The notes under the pieces are model-generated. The model was not told the origin of the DNA. It ran no database searches and saw only the letters and a list, made by a program, of their open reading frames with translations. Position numbers and translations under genes: made by a program. Shown one piece after another: positions 17,255 through 25,502 of a stretch of DNA of 37,209 nucleotides. How positions within the stretch are numbered: the first letter of the stretch is position 1; every line of letters begins with the position of its first letter. Origin of the DNA: a bacterium (GTDB lineage Bacteria; Margulisbacteria; Marinamargulisbacteria; JAAEMD01); the NCBI GenBank assembly GCA_024225875.1, contig JAAEMD010000568.1, positions 1-37,209 on the forward strand, in the 5' to 3' direction.

Positions 17255-18106
17255 ATGAAAAGTAGTTTGGAAAATTTGATAAAGAGTGCTTTGGCAGAAG
17301 ACCTTCCTTCAGGAGACGTAACAACTGAATTAATGGCAATAGAAGATACCGATATACAGGCAGGATTAATTTCCAGAGAAGACGGTATTTTTTTTGGCCA
17401 GGAGGTTATCTTGAGTTTTTTTAATATAATAAACCAGGATATTAAAATACAAATGAAAAAAAGTGATGGTGACCCGGTAACACCGGGAGAGGAAGTCTGT
17501 ATATTAGAGGGGTCTTTTAAAACTCTTCTTAAATCAGAGCGGGTTATGTTAAATTTTTTACAGAGACTATCTGGAGTTGCCACAATTACAGGAAAATTTG
17601 TTAAGAGGCTGAATAATAATAAAATAAAAATCCTGGATACCAGGAAAACAACCCCTTTATTCAGAAAACTGGAGAAACAAGCGATTCTGGCTGGAGGCGG
17701 GTTTAACCACAGACAAGGGTTATCTGATATGGTTTTGATAAAAGAAAATCATATAACAGCCTTTAAAAAAAAGAGAAATATAGAAGAGCTGCCGGCTGTA
17801 TTAAGTGAGTATAAGAAAAAAAATCCTGATATTAATATAGAAATTGAAATAGAAGAGCCGGATCAGTTGTATGATTTTGACTTTAGCATAGCAGACTATA
17901 TTATGTTTGATAATTTTGAAATAGCAGATATTAAAAAAGGGATTGAAATATGTCGAGATAAACAATATAAAGCAGAAATAGAGGTGTCCGGAAATATATC
18001 TCTTGAAAATATTCATTTTTATTCTAATCTAGATATAGACAGGATTTCTATAGGAAGCTTAACCCATTCGGTAAAAGCCCTGGACATGTCCCTGTTATTT
18101 TATTAA
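17255..18106 (+). CDS. nadC: Nicotinate-nucleotide pyrophosphorylase (quinolinate phosphoribosyltransferase)
   Basis: 283 residues, the family's normal size. ALAEDLPSGDVTTE is the N-terminal signature. LNFLQRLSGVATIT, then ILDTRKTTPLFRKLEKQAILAGGG and HRQGLSDMVLIKENHI carry the basic active-site residues that bind quinolinate and PRPP, and IEIEIEEPDQL plus IMFDNFEIADI are late barrel strands. It makes nicotinate mononucleotide from quinolinate in de novo NAD synthesis. No nadA or nadB is adjacent. The start lacks an SD; a degenerate TGTTAAAAA extended -10 sits 7 bases before the ATG, so it may also be leaderless. The uracil-DNA glycosylase gene follows by 18 bases. Confidence 0.95.
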   Translation: MKSSLENLIKSALAEDLPSGDVTTELMAIEDTDIQAGLISREDGIFFGQEVILSFFNIINQDIKIQMKKSDGDPVTPGEEVCILEGSFKTLLKSERVMLNFLQRLSGVATITGKFVKRLNNNKIKILDTRKTTPLFRKLEKQAILAGGGFNHRQGLSDMVLIKENHITAFKKKRNIEELPAVLSEYKKKNPDINIEIEIEEPDQLYDFDFSIADYIMFDNFEIADIKKGIEICRDKQYKAEIEVSGNISLENIHFYSNLDIDRISIGSLTHSVKALDMSLLFY

Positions 18107-18124
18107 AAAAGTGAGTTCTGAAAT

Positions 18125-18754
18125 ATGATGGATTTTAACAAAAAAACAGAGTACGAAAAACTATCGTTTACTGAGCTGGCAGATGTCTGCAGCGAATGCC
18201 GGAAATGTGCTTTATGCGAAACAAGAACCAGTGTTGTGATTGGATATGGGCCGGTACCCTGTAACCTTATGGTTATTGGTGAAGCCCCGGGTGAGCAGGA
18301 GGATTTAAGCGGTAAACCATTTACTGGTAAGGCCGGGAAGCTTCTTACTAAAATGTTTGAGTCTATTGATATTGAAAGAGACCGTAACGTTTATATTACA
18401 AATACAGTAAAATGCAGGCCTCCGAAAAATAGAGACCCTCAACTTAATGAAATAGAAAACTGTCACGACTATCTGATTCGTCAAATTCAGTTAGTAAAGC
18501 CGAAATTAATAATTTTACTGGGAGCGCCATCTTTAAAAACTGTTCTGGATAGTAAACTGTCAATTTCTAAAGCAAGAGGTAAATGGTATTTAGCTGGAGT
18601 GGACTATATGAAGGAGCCTCTTTATATTTTACCGACATTTCATCCATCGTATCTTTTACGACAGCAGTCGCGTGAGAAAGGAAGTCCCAAATGGCTGGCA
18701 TGGCAGGACATGAAGGAAGTAAAGATAGCTTATGATTATTATTCAACAGCATAG
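18125..18754 (+). CDS. Family 4 uracil-DNA glycosylase (4Fe-4S)
   Basis: 209 residues (an ATG one codon later is equally possible). Family 4 marks: GEAPGEQED (53-61) with the water-activating motif, PFTGKAGKLL, NTVKCRPPKNRDP, then the FHPSYLLRQ motif near the C-terminus. Cysteines at 25/28, 98 and 114 are the expected Fe-S ligands, within CSECRKCALC, VKCRPP and IENCHDY. It removes uracil from DNA formed by cytosine deamination or misincorporation. It lies directly after nadC and may share its transcript. Confidence 0.95.
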   Translation: MMDFNKKTEYEKLSFTELADVCSECRKCALCETRTSVVIGYGPVPCNLMVIGEAPGEQEDLSGKPFTGKAGKLLTKMFESIDIERDRNVYITNTVKCRPPKNRDPQLNEIENCHDYLIRQIQLVKPKLIILLGAPSLKTVLDSKLSISKARGKWYLAGVDYMKEPLYILPTFHPSYLLRQQSREKGSPKWLAWQDMKEVKIAYDYYSTA

Positions 18755-18782
18755 CGGCATTTTTATAATAAGTAATATGAGT

Positions 18783-18788
18783 TATAAT
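18783..18788 (+). promoter_or_regulatory. -10 box (TATAAT) before the M15 peptidase gene
   Basis: TATAAT ends 9 bases before the ATG at 18798, predicting a leader of 0-3 bases; no SD. It suggests that the peptidase-recombinase pair has its own promoter. Confidence 0.4.
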
Positions 18789-18797
18789 TAAACACTG

Positions 18798-19259
18798 ATG
18801 AAGTATAGAAAAAATAAAAGTGTAAAATCAAATAGTATTTCACCCCATTTTTCTAAAAGAGATTTTAAATGTAAATGTGGACATTGTGAAAACTCATTTA
18901 AAATCAGTCTTGGACTTGTTGGGGGACTGGAAATGCTGTGGTCTAAATTAAGATGTCATATCCATATAATAAAAGGCTACCAGTGTTCCAATTGCGCTTC
19001 TGCAAAAAAGAATGCAAACAGGAACTACCATGCATCTGGTCTTGCCGTAGACCTTAAGGTCGATAAAAAAAGCCTTAAAGAGCTTTTCATAAAAGCAGAG
19101 GAAGTACCGGAATTCAAGGGTATAGGTTTAAATATTTCCGATAGATATGTTCATGTTGATACCCGTAAAAAAGAAGACAGAGTATGCTGGATAGAAAAAT
19201 CAGGAGAGAAGATAGAGTTAGATAAATATAACAGACAATCTTATCTTGAAAACCTTTAA
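18798..19259 (+). CDS. M15-family zinc peptidase (D-Ala-D-Ala carboxypeptidase-like)
   Basis: 153 residues without signal peptide. HFSKRDFKCKCGHC is the N-terminal signature of the M15A/YcbK-like group. NYHASGLAVDLKV gives zinc ligands His78 and Asp85 (H-x6-D), and RYVHVDTR gives His119. Two cysteine clusters (C25, C27, C30 and C63, C66) may bind a second metal or form disulfides. Relatives cleave peptidoglycan stem peptides. Lack of a signal peptide is unusual for an enzyme acting in the periplasm; phage-type M15 endolysins are also cytoplasmic. Its 3' end overlaps the recombinase start by 14 bases. Confidence 0.88.
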   Translation: MKYRKNKSVKSNSISPHFSKRDFKCKCGHCENSFKISLGLVGGLEMLWSKLRCHIHIIKGYQCSNCASAKKNANRNYHASGLAVDLKVDKKSLKELFIKAEEVPEFKGIGLNISDRYVHVDTRKKEDRVCWIEKSGEKIELDKYNRQSYLENL

Positions 19260-20142
19260 CAAAAAAAGCAGAGAATTTATTGATTTTCTTGAAAAAGAGA
19301 AAAAGTATTCAATTCATACAACTGCAGGCTATGAAAGAGATCTCCGATATTTTTACGAATTTACTAACCAGAATTCAGAAACTTCGTTAAGTGAACTGAC
19401 AGCAAGGGTATGTAAGCAGTACCTGTATTACCTGGAGAATAAAAAGTATTCAGCAGGAAGTATTGCAAGAATGATTGCTTCTCTAAGGTCATTCTGGAAA
19501 TATTTGATAGCTGCAGGAGAGCTGAATTATAACCCATGGGAATTTTTATCGGTTCCCAGAATACCCCGGAAATTACCTGGCGTCTTGTTTGCTGATGAGA
19601 TGCAGCGATTTTTAAATAATATGAAAACAGGTAAGCCTGTTGATATAAGGAACAAAACGATTTGCGAAATTATTTACTGCTCCGGTCTGAGAGTGTCGGA
19701 GCTGGCAGGATTGAGTTTATCTGATTTGAGTATTGAAAAAAGGGAGCTTCTGGTAAGAGGTAAAGGGCATAAAGAAAGAATAGTATTGTTTGGCTATACT
19801 GTAAAAGAAAGTATTTTGAACTATCTTAAAACAGTCCGGTCTGCCTGGGCATCAAATATTACAAAGGATGCTTTATTTATTAACATTAGAGGCTCGCGTC
19901 TTACAGTAAGAGCTATCCAGAGATTTATCAAGGATGAAGCCGGAAGGCAGGGTTTATCAAGGGTTGTTACGCCTCATACTCTCAGACACTCCTTTGCCAC
20001 TGCTCTTTTTAACGGGGGAGCTGATCTGCGAACTGTACAGGAGCTTTTAGGTCATAGCAGCTTATCGACTACACAGATATATACACATATAAAAAATGAG
20101 CAGCTTCAAAAAACATACAAAAAAGCGCATCCTCATGGGTGA
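19246..20142 (+). CDS. Tyrosine recombinase XerC/XerD-like
   Basis: 298 residues, the normal Xer length, from a TTG start inside the end of the M15 gene; no ATG is available before conserved sequence. The N-terminal SAM-like core-binding domain is 5-95. The catalytic residues are Arg149 (CSGLRVSEL), Lys173 in RGKGHKER, His244 and Arg247 (TPHTLRHSFAT), His270 (LLGHSSLSTTQIY) and nucleophile Tyr279. It probably resolves chromosome dimers with FtsK, encoded at 6104. Whether it is XerC, XerD or a single-Xer type cannot be told here. I saw no dif-like site in the window. Confidence 0.93.
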   Translation: MKTFNKKSREFIDFLEKEKKYSIHTTAGYERDLRYFYEFTNQNSETSLSELTARVCKQYLYYLENKKYSAGSIARMIASLRSFWKYLIAAGELNYNPWEFLSVPRIPRKLPGVLFADEMQRFLNNMKTGKPVDIRNKTICEIIYCSGLRVSELAGLSLSDLSIEKRELLVRGKGHKERIVLFGYTVKESILNYLKTVRSAWASNITKDALFINIRGSRLTVRAIQRFIKDEAGRQGLSRVVTPHTLRHSFATALFNGGADLRTVQELLGHSSLSTTQIYTHIKNEQLQKTYKKAHPHG

Positions 20143-20536
20143 ATGTTTTTTATTGACTGGTTCACAACAGTCCTGTCGTAATTTTAAAGAAATGACATCT
20201 TTTATAACACTCCATTGAAGATTGTAAAAGGATCAGTTGAGCCTGCTTCGTAATTCTTTTTTTTCGGACTTTCTATTCTGGGATGGCGGGATGTATTTTC
20301 ATAATAAATAAAAATTATTTTCGAGACTTTATTTCTGGGGAAATATCTGTATAATACTATCTTTTAGAGTGATCTTAGAAGATACATCAATATAGATAAA
20401 AGAAGGTATTTTTTTAAATTAAGTATAATAAGGATCGAAGCATATAAATAATAATTAAGAATCAAAGTATTGAATCATCATTTCAATAAAAAAATTTTGT
20501 TAACAGTAAAAAATAAAAAACACACAGGGAGTTTTT
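20143..20536. other. 394-bp intergenic stretch with two -10-like boxes
   Basis: No gene visible. Consensus TATAAT boxes occur at 20350-20355 and 20424-20429, either of which could start the transcript of the following three-repeat gene with a long (110-180 base) leader. Neither has a good -35 at normal spacing. A GACTG/CAGTC hairpin lies near 20154-20171 with no T tract. An unusual T8 run lies near 20258-20267. No riboswitch or ncRNA recognised. Confidence 0.35.
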
Positions 20537-22315
20537 ATGAAAAAGTTTAAGATAGTGGCTTTGAAACCAATCTTCGAAATTAACGATACTGAGTCAATTC
20601 AAGAGACTCCTTTATATATGTTTACCCATAAGTTTGATGATTATTCTGATAACCTGAAATTGAATCCTCAAAACGAAAATAAAATTTATGAAAAAATAGA
20701 GACAATGAGTGGAATAAAACTGGAAAAAGATTTAGCTGAATATATAAAATCTTTCACTTCAGAGAATAAAAAAAAGAAGCAGTCTGATGTTCTGGCTTTG
20801 ATAAATATACTGAATAGACGAGATATGGAAGACATCTACCAATGCAATAAAAAAATAATAATGCTTTTTACAGAAGTTGACGATCATTTGAACAAACTTG
20901 TGAACTTTATAAAGAAAAAACGACTAGGTCCGTTAACACAGCCTGTATTTATTAATGCGGTGGTTTCTTTTATTGATACCTTCTGCATAGAGAATAGCAG
21001 GTTGACTTATAGCCAAAAACTGTTTCTGGCAACTAAGTTTAATACATCAGGTATCTCTTCTGTCAAGACAAAAGCTTTGGAAAAACTTTTGAAGAAAAAA
21101 ATAGGATCTGGTATAAAATATAATATACTTCGTAAAAAAAATTTTCCTGCTAAGAAATTGCATTGGTTTAAATCAAACGATGCACTTATTAACGTTAACG
21201 ACAATGAGCGTTCTAAAGATGTATACATTAAAAAATTACTTGATCTACTGAAAGAATTCAGCGAGTATAAAGACGAGAGCTTCAGTACTGATGAATTTGA
21301 TAACTTTGCTGACAAAACTCACAACTGGACCCATAGTGACATTGAGAAAGTATTACCTGTACTGGAAGAAATGGTGAATTTCTTAGAAGAGTCTTACAAG
21401 CTTAGCTTAATAAAAGCTGATAGTGATAAATTTGATCCTTTTGGGAAAGCTGTTTGCTGGTTCTTCCTAAGTAAGTGTTTAAGAAACCCCTCAGTCCATT
21501 CCAATCAAATCGAAGAAATATTAAGATTCCAGCTACGATTATTTCCTGTTTTATTTGCTGGAGACCGCTATGGCAGCTATTCATCTAGATTTAAGAAAGC
21601 ATTATATGACAGAAACTTGTACATTCGAGATTACAACATAGACTGGTCTCAAACTTTTCTTCCGGGTAAGGGTACTCATGTTGAAAAAATTGAGAATCTT
21701 TTGGCTGATTATATTAAGAAAATTGAGGGTAAAGCAGAAAAGGGTATTCCAGGGGACGAGCTTATGGCTGAATTTAATAAGAGAAAGAAGGCTGGATTAG
21801 GACAGGGTAGTCTACTTTTAGGAGATAAAGCAAAACAGGACAAACTACTTGGAGAGGTTCAGGCTGAATTTTTTAAGAGAAATAATGTTGGATCAGAAAA
21901 GTACGTTGAGGGGCTGTGTAAGATGCTGATAAGATTCCGGCAGAATAGAAGTGACAGAGCTTCTCTTCCTGCCCACAATAGTAAATGGAGCGCAGTAGAC
22001 CTTGATTTTGTCATTAGTAAGATAGATGAATTGATTACTAAGACTAATGAAATGGATGAATTTAAAAAAATAACAGCGGATAGTAAAAAGTATCCTGTAT
22101 TAGCTAAATGTATTAGCCGATTATTAATAGATAAGTGTTTAAGAAACACCATAATGCCTGTAGAGATGAAAAAGGATATAGTAAGAAAGTTACACGAACT
22201 TTTCCCTGCACTGCTATCTGAGAACGACAACGGGAAGTATGCAAGTAAAATTAAGTCAGCAGCCAGGAAAAATGGAGTTTCCCTGCTGCGGTATGACATA
22301 AAAGATTCTGATTGA
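20537..22315 (+). CDS. Unknown 592-residue protein built of three related ~110-residue repeats
   Basis: No recognised family, signal peptide or membrane segment; highly charged and apparently helical. Residues ~261-369 and ~480-589 are clearly homologous. Both share the order W..(S/V)D(I/L)..V...(I/L)(E/D)E, ADS.K, KCLRN, a Q/M-rich helix, LFP, Y.S(R/K).K.A and a terminal (D)Y-(N/D)-I. A more divergent copy lies at about 95-198 (VFINAVVSF...C..N...GIKYNI). DNA identity is still visible: TAAGTGTTTAAGAAAC occurs near 21470 and near 22132. A short linker motif AEF-KR-xxG also occurs twice (about residues 412 and 447). GGGAG lies 5-6 bases before the ATG, a strong SD, unlike the leaderless neighbours. 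Candidate roles (effector, scaffold, defence protein) are speculation. Confidence 0.8.
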   Translation: MKKFKIVALKPIFEINDTESIQETPLYMFTHKFDDYSDNLKLNPQNENKIYEKIETMSGIKLEKDLAEYIKSFTSENKKKKQSDVLALINILNRRDMEDIYQCNKKIIMLFTEVDDHLNKLVNFIKKKRLGPLTQPVFINAVVSFIDTFCIENSRLTYSQKLFLATKFNTSGISSVKTKALEKLLKKKIGSGIKYNILRKKNFPAKKLHWFKSNDALINVNDNERSKDVYIKKLLDLLKEFSEYKDESFSTDEFDNFADKTHNWTHSDIEKVLPVLEEMVNFLEESYKLSLIKADSDKFDPFGKAVCWFFLSKCLRNPSVHSNQIEEILRFQLRLFPVLFAGDRYGSYSSRFKKALYDRNLYIRDYNIDWSQTFLPGKGTHVEKIENLLADYIKKIEGKAEKGIPGDELMAEFNKRKKAGLGQGSLLLGDKAKQDKLLGEVQAEFFKRNNVGSEKYVEGLCKMLIRFRQNRSDRASLPAHNSKWSAVDLDFVISKIDELITKTNEMDEFKKITADSKKYPVLAKCISRLLIDKCLRNTIMPVEMKKDIVRKLHELFPALLSENDNGKYASKIKSAARKNGVSLLRYDIKDSD

Positions 22316-22407
22316 TAATAAAGATTATTTATCTGCCTTAATTATGCATATATGATCCGGGCACAGCAGTTCTTTATATCATAATATTGACGAACAAGGA
22401 GAGGATA

Positions 22408-22668
22408 ATGGTTATTGAAGTAAGAAAACCAACTGATAAAGAGAAACAGTTTATGGCTGCTCAGCCGGTATGGAGCAGTGATGTGAAAACATTTCCCTGG
22501 CAATATGATGAAAAGGAGACCTGCTTGATAATTGAAGGGGAGGTAACTGTTACAACGGACTCTCAAACTATATCATTTGGTGCTGGAGACTATGTTATAT
22601 TTCCAAAAGGATTAAGATGTATGTGGCAGGTAAAAAAAAATGTTAGAAAATACTATAGTTATGGTTGA
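22408..22668 (+). CDS. Small cupin-domain protein
   Basis: 86 residues from ATG 22408, preceded by an excellent AAGGAG SD six bases upstream (an in-frame TTG at 22387 is rejected for that reason). It is a single cupin barrel. FPWQYDEKETCLIIEGEVTV corresponds to cupin motif 1 with Glu in place of some usual His ligands, and FGAGDYVIFPKG is motif 2. It resembles the DUF861 (ureidoglycine-aminohydrolase-like) cupin group common as a small stand-alone protein of unclear function. It is convergent with rsmH (9-base gap). Confidence 0.88.
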   Translation: MVIEVRKPTDKEKQFMAAQPVWSSDVKTFPWQYDEKETCLIIEGEVTVTTDSQTISFGAGDYVIFPKGLRCMWQVKKNVRKYYSYG

Positions 22669-22677
22669 TTTTATACT

Positions 22678-23574
22678 TTAATTATTTACTTCGCTTGATT
22701 TAGATACTTTTTCAAAAACACGCATCTTAGCACTTCTGGCGCGGGTATTGCTGCTTATTTCTTTTTGAGAAGCCTGTATCACTTTTTTGTTTATTGCGGA
22801 TATATTCCTGTTTTCCCTGATATAACGCTTAACTATCCTGTCTTCCAGTGAATGGAACGAAATGATTGCAACTCGTGCCTCTGGTGTAAGGTAATCTGGT
22901 ATTTTTTCTAAAAAAGTTTTTAAAGCAGTTAACTCATCATTAACCTCAATCCTTAATGCCTGAAAAACCTGTGCACATGTTTTTATGAAAAGGTTACGTC
23001 TATTACGAAAGAAAAAGCTCCTTTTTATTAAACTGATAAGATCACCGGTTGTTTTAAAATCATTTTTTTCTCTGTAAACAAGGATATTATCAATAAATTT
23101 AAAAGGATTTCTAATTTCACCATAATCTGAAAAAATTCTTTTTAACTCATCTGCTGAGTAGGTTTTCAGTATTTTTGATGCAGTTAGACTTTTGCTGCCG
23201 TTCATTCTCATATCCAGAGTTTCATCTCTAGAGTAGGAAAACCCTTTTTGGGAGCTGTCAAGTTGATAAGAAGATATACCAAGGTCAAGAATTACTTTGG
23301 ATAATTTTTTTATTTTTATTGTATCAAGAGCTTTAGAAAAATCAGTATAGTTCAGGTGAAAAATAAAGACATTATTTTTGCCGTCAAACATTGAACGGCA
23401 GTGTTGGACGGCTGTCAAATCCTGGTCAAGGCCAACTAATAAACCGTTGTCTGCAAGCTGGTTTTTAATTTGCAGGGAATGTCCGCCAAAGCCGATAGTT
23501 CCGTCAAGGACAATGTCCTCAGGCTGGATATTCAGATAAGATAAGGTTTCTTTTAATAAAACAGGTACATGCAT
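22678..23574 (-). CDS. rsmH: 16S rRNA (cytosine-1402-N4) methyltransferase RsmH
   Basis: 298 residues. HVPVLLKETLSYL is the standard N-terminus, then the SAM loop DGTIGFGGHS (24-33), DLGISSYQLD, FSYSRDETLDMRMN, a helical insertion, FQALRIEVNDEL and ISFHSLEDRIVKRYI near the C-terminus. It methylates C1402 in the decoding centre. In many bacteria it leads the mraZ-mraW division/cell-wall cluster, but here it stands alone, convergent with the cupin gene, with no mraZ, ftsL or ftsI nearby. The start has no SD and a consensus -10 just upstream. Confidence 0.96.
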   Translation of the reverse strand: MHVPVLLKETLSYLNIQPEDIVLDGTIGFGGHSLQIKNQLADNGLLVGLDQDLTAVQHCRSMFDGKNNVFIFHLNYTDFSKALDTIKIKKLSKVILDLGISSYQLDSSQKGFSYSRDETLDMRMNGSKSLTASKILKTYSADELKRIFSDYGEIRNPFKFIDNILVYREKNDFKTTGDLISLIKRSFFFRNRRNLFIKTCAQVFQALRIEVNDELTALKTFLEKIPDYLTPEARVAIISFHSLEDRIVKRYIRENRNISAINKKVIQASQKEISSNTRARSAKMRVFEKVSKSSEVNN

Positions 23575-23582
23575 ATTAGAGT

Positions 23583-23588
23583 ATTATA
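23583..23588 (-). promoter_or_regulatory. -10 box (TATAAT) for rsmH, near-leaderless
   Basis: On the minus strand TATAAT ends 8 bases before the ATG at 23574, predicting a leader of 0-2 bases; no SD. Confidence 0.45.
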
Positions 23589-23874
23589 TATACTAAATTT
23601 GTAAGGTACCAGATAATTATGATTTTTTTGAAATATAACCACAATGTATGGCCAGTACACTGAACTTCCCCATTTAAACGGACAGTTCAATTTGTACCAG
23701 CTATACAAACAGCCTTTGAGATCCTGTCTGCTTTTATTATATATGATCTACTTTATTATAGTAAAAAAACAATAAATTATAGTCATTAATTTATGTTTTT
23801 TTGCAGTACATGAGTCATGTGTTTTCAGGAAATAAGCTGATCTTTACCGGCTGTTAAAGATTATTTTATTATAA
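23589..23874. other. Intergenic region between rsmH and lptA
   Basis: No gene. It contains an IS3-like terminal sequence (23661-23684) and, just before lptA, a 7-bp hairpin ATCTTTA/TAAAGAT (23840-23861) followed by TATTTTATT. The hairpin could be an attenuator/terminator or a 5'-leader structure. The rest is featureless AT-rich sequence. Confidence 0.4.
23661..23684. mobile_element. Possible solitary IS3-family terminal inverted repeat
   Basis: The stretch beginning TGAACTTCCCC and ending ACGGACA has the layout of IS3-family ends (TG-AC-----CCC---...GGACA). No transposase or second end is nearby, so at most it is a remnant. The match is from memory of the family consensus and could be chance. 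Confidence 0.25.
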
Positions 23875-24495
23875 ATGACGGATAATTTTATTATTATTAA
23901 TTATTATATTTATATTGTATTGCACAATGATATTTTTTATATGATAATAAGCAGCGTGGTTTCATATAGCAGATTTCAGTTCTTTTTGTTTCTGTTGTTT
24001 ATTAATTTTTTCTGTTCAGGGTCAATATCATCAACAGGTAATATTGAAATAAAAGCAGATATATTTGAACTTGATAACAATAAGAATATTGTGGCAGCCT
24101 CAGGAAATGTAGTTGTAACACAGTATGATGTGAAAGTTCTGGGTAAACATGGCAGGTATAATCAGAAAACTCAGAATGTATATCTTTATGATGGTGTTAA
24201 AATTGAAAAAGGGGATATGACAATGACTTGTGAAGAGGTTGTTGCTTATGGAAAAGAAGAGAAGATGGACGCTACAGGTAAAGTGAAGTTTTTTCTTAAA
24301 GATATAACAGGTACAGCTGAAAAAGCAGAGTATGATATAAAGTTGAAGAAGATAAGGTTGACTGGAAATCCTCAGGTACAAAAAGATAAAGATACATTAT
24401 CAGGAAATACAATATGGATTTATCTGGATACGGGAAAGTTAATAACTAAAGGCAGGGCCAGAATAATACTGTCAGAGTCAAGTGTAAAAAAATAA
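23875..24495 (+). CDS. lptA: LPS transport protein LptA (OstA-like)
   Basis: A 206-residue frame; ATG 23941 (about 184 residues) starts directly with a better signal peptide (SRFQFFLFLLFINFFCSGSISS) and may be the true start. After cleavage comes the LptA jelly-roll repeat: IKADIFELDNNKNIVAASGNV, YNQKTQNVYLYDGVKIEKGDMTMT, MDATGKVKFFL and a last repeat. LptA is the periplasmic bridge that carries LPS from the inner-membrane LptBFGC complex to LptD. lptC lies 4 kb downstream on the same strand; lptB, F, G and D are not in the window. It heads the long plus-strand run. Confidence 0.88.
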   Translation: MTDNFIIINYYIYIVLHNDIFYMIISSVVSYSRFQFFLFLLFINFFCSGSISSTGNIEIKADIFELDNNKNIVAASGNVVVTQYDVKVLGKHGRYNQKTQNVYLYDGVKIEKGDMTMTCEEVVAYGKEEKMDATGKVKFFLKDITGTAEKAEYDIKLKKIRLTGNPQVQKDKDTLSGNTIWIYLDTGKLITKGRARIILSESSVKK

Positions 24496-24513
24496 AAAAA
24501 ATAGAGAAATTAT

Positions 24514-25482
24514 ATGTTTGAAGAAACACTGGTTGAAACGGAAAAGCTAAAGCCTAAAAACGGGGAATACTTTGATTTGCTTATTATTGGCGCCGGCCCT
24601 GCAGGAATGTCTGCGGCCTTGTGTGCGGCAAGAGCGAAGCTTAAAGTCCTGATTATTGAGAAAGCTTTGCCTGGTGGTGATACTGCTTCTGCTTATGTTG
24701 TTGATAACTACCTTGGTTTTCCTGGTGGTATTTTTGGTGAAAAACTGGCCAGTCAGATGGAAAAGCATATGAATGAGTATAATATCTTTTATACTTGTGA
24801 GGAAGTTGAAGATATCCTGAATATTCATAATCCAATAAAAACAATAAAAACTTCCCTTGGTTATGCCTATAGAGCAAAAACTGTAATAATTGCTGCCGGC
24901 TTAAAACCAACCCGTCTTGAAACAGATTTTGAAAAGAGATTTGTCGGCAGGGGGATATCGTATTATGCAAAATGTGATGTTGCTAATTATCAAGATCAGG
25001 ATGTGGCTGTTATGGGTGGTGGGAACTGCGCCTGTTATGCAGCGGACTATCTGTCAGGATTTGTAAATAAAATATATTTAATACACCGATCGGATAATAT
25101 AAAAGCTGTAAGAATGCTTAAGGAAAAGGTGTTAAATAACCCTAAGATAATAACAATGTGGGATTCCAGGGTGGTAGATGCCTTTGGAATTGATAAACTT
25201 GAAAAAATAAAGATAGTTAATATTAATAATGATCAGTATACATGGGTTGATGTGAAGGGTGTCTTTGTGTATACAGGCAGAGTCCCGTCAAAGACTGTAC
25301 TAAGTGTAGATATCATGGTTGATGAGGCTGGATTTATAATAACAGACGAATTTATGAGGACTAATATACAAGGTATTTATGCGGCAGGAGATATCCGCTC
25401 AAAACAGATTAGACAAATCCCCACGGCTGTTTCAGACGGGATGATAGCTGCAATTAATGCAGAAAGAAATTTATTTAAATAG
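24514..25482 (+). CDS. Thioredoxin-reductase-like flavoprotein lacking the CxxC redox pair
   Basis: 322 residues with FAD motif GAGPAG (26-31), a second nucleotide-binding GGGN (168-171) and the closing YAAGDIRSKQIRQIPTAVSDG, as in TrxB. At the site of the redox-active Cys-x-x-Cys (SACATCD in E. coli) it reads SYYAKCD: Tyr151 replaces the first Cys and only Cys154 remains. HRSDNIK replaces HRRDGFR, losing two of the arginines that bind the NADPH 2'-phosphate. CAC (172-174) replaces TAV after GGGN. It is therefore unlikely to reduce thioredoxin in the usual way. It may be a ferredoxin/flavodoxin- or NADH-linked oxidoreductase, or a diverged TrxR paralogue. It follows lptA by 18 bases. Confidence 0.88.
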   Translation: MFEETLVETEKLKPKNGEYFDLLIIGAGPAGMSAALCAARAKLKVLIIEKALPGGDTASAYVVDNYLGFPGGIFGEKLASQMEKHMNEYNIFYTCEEVEDILNIHNPIKTIKTSLGYAYRAKTVIIAAGLKPTRLETDFEKRFVGRGISYYAKCDVANYQDQDVAVMGGGNCACYAADYLSGFVNKIYLIHRSDNIKAVRMLKEKVLNNPKIITMWDSRVVDAFGIDKLEKIKIVNINNDQYTWVDVKGVFVYTGRVPSKTVLSVDIMVDEAGFIITDEFMRTNIQGIYAAGDIRSKQIRQIPTAVSDGMIAAINAERNLFK

Positions 25483-25502
25483 AAACCAGGGCAGGATAAA
25501 AT

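Noticed and set aside
21859..22299. 146-codon minus-strand frame inside the three-repeat gene
   Set aside because: Lies opposite the well-supported third repeat, has no ribosome site and a Ser/Leu-rich shadow composition.
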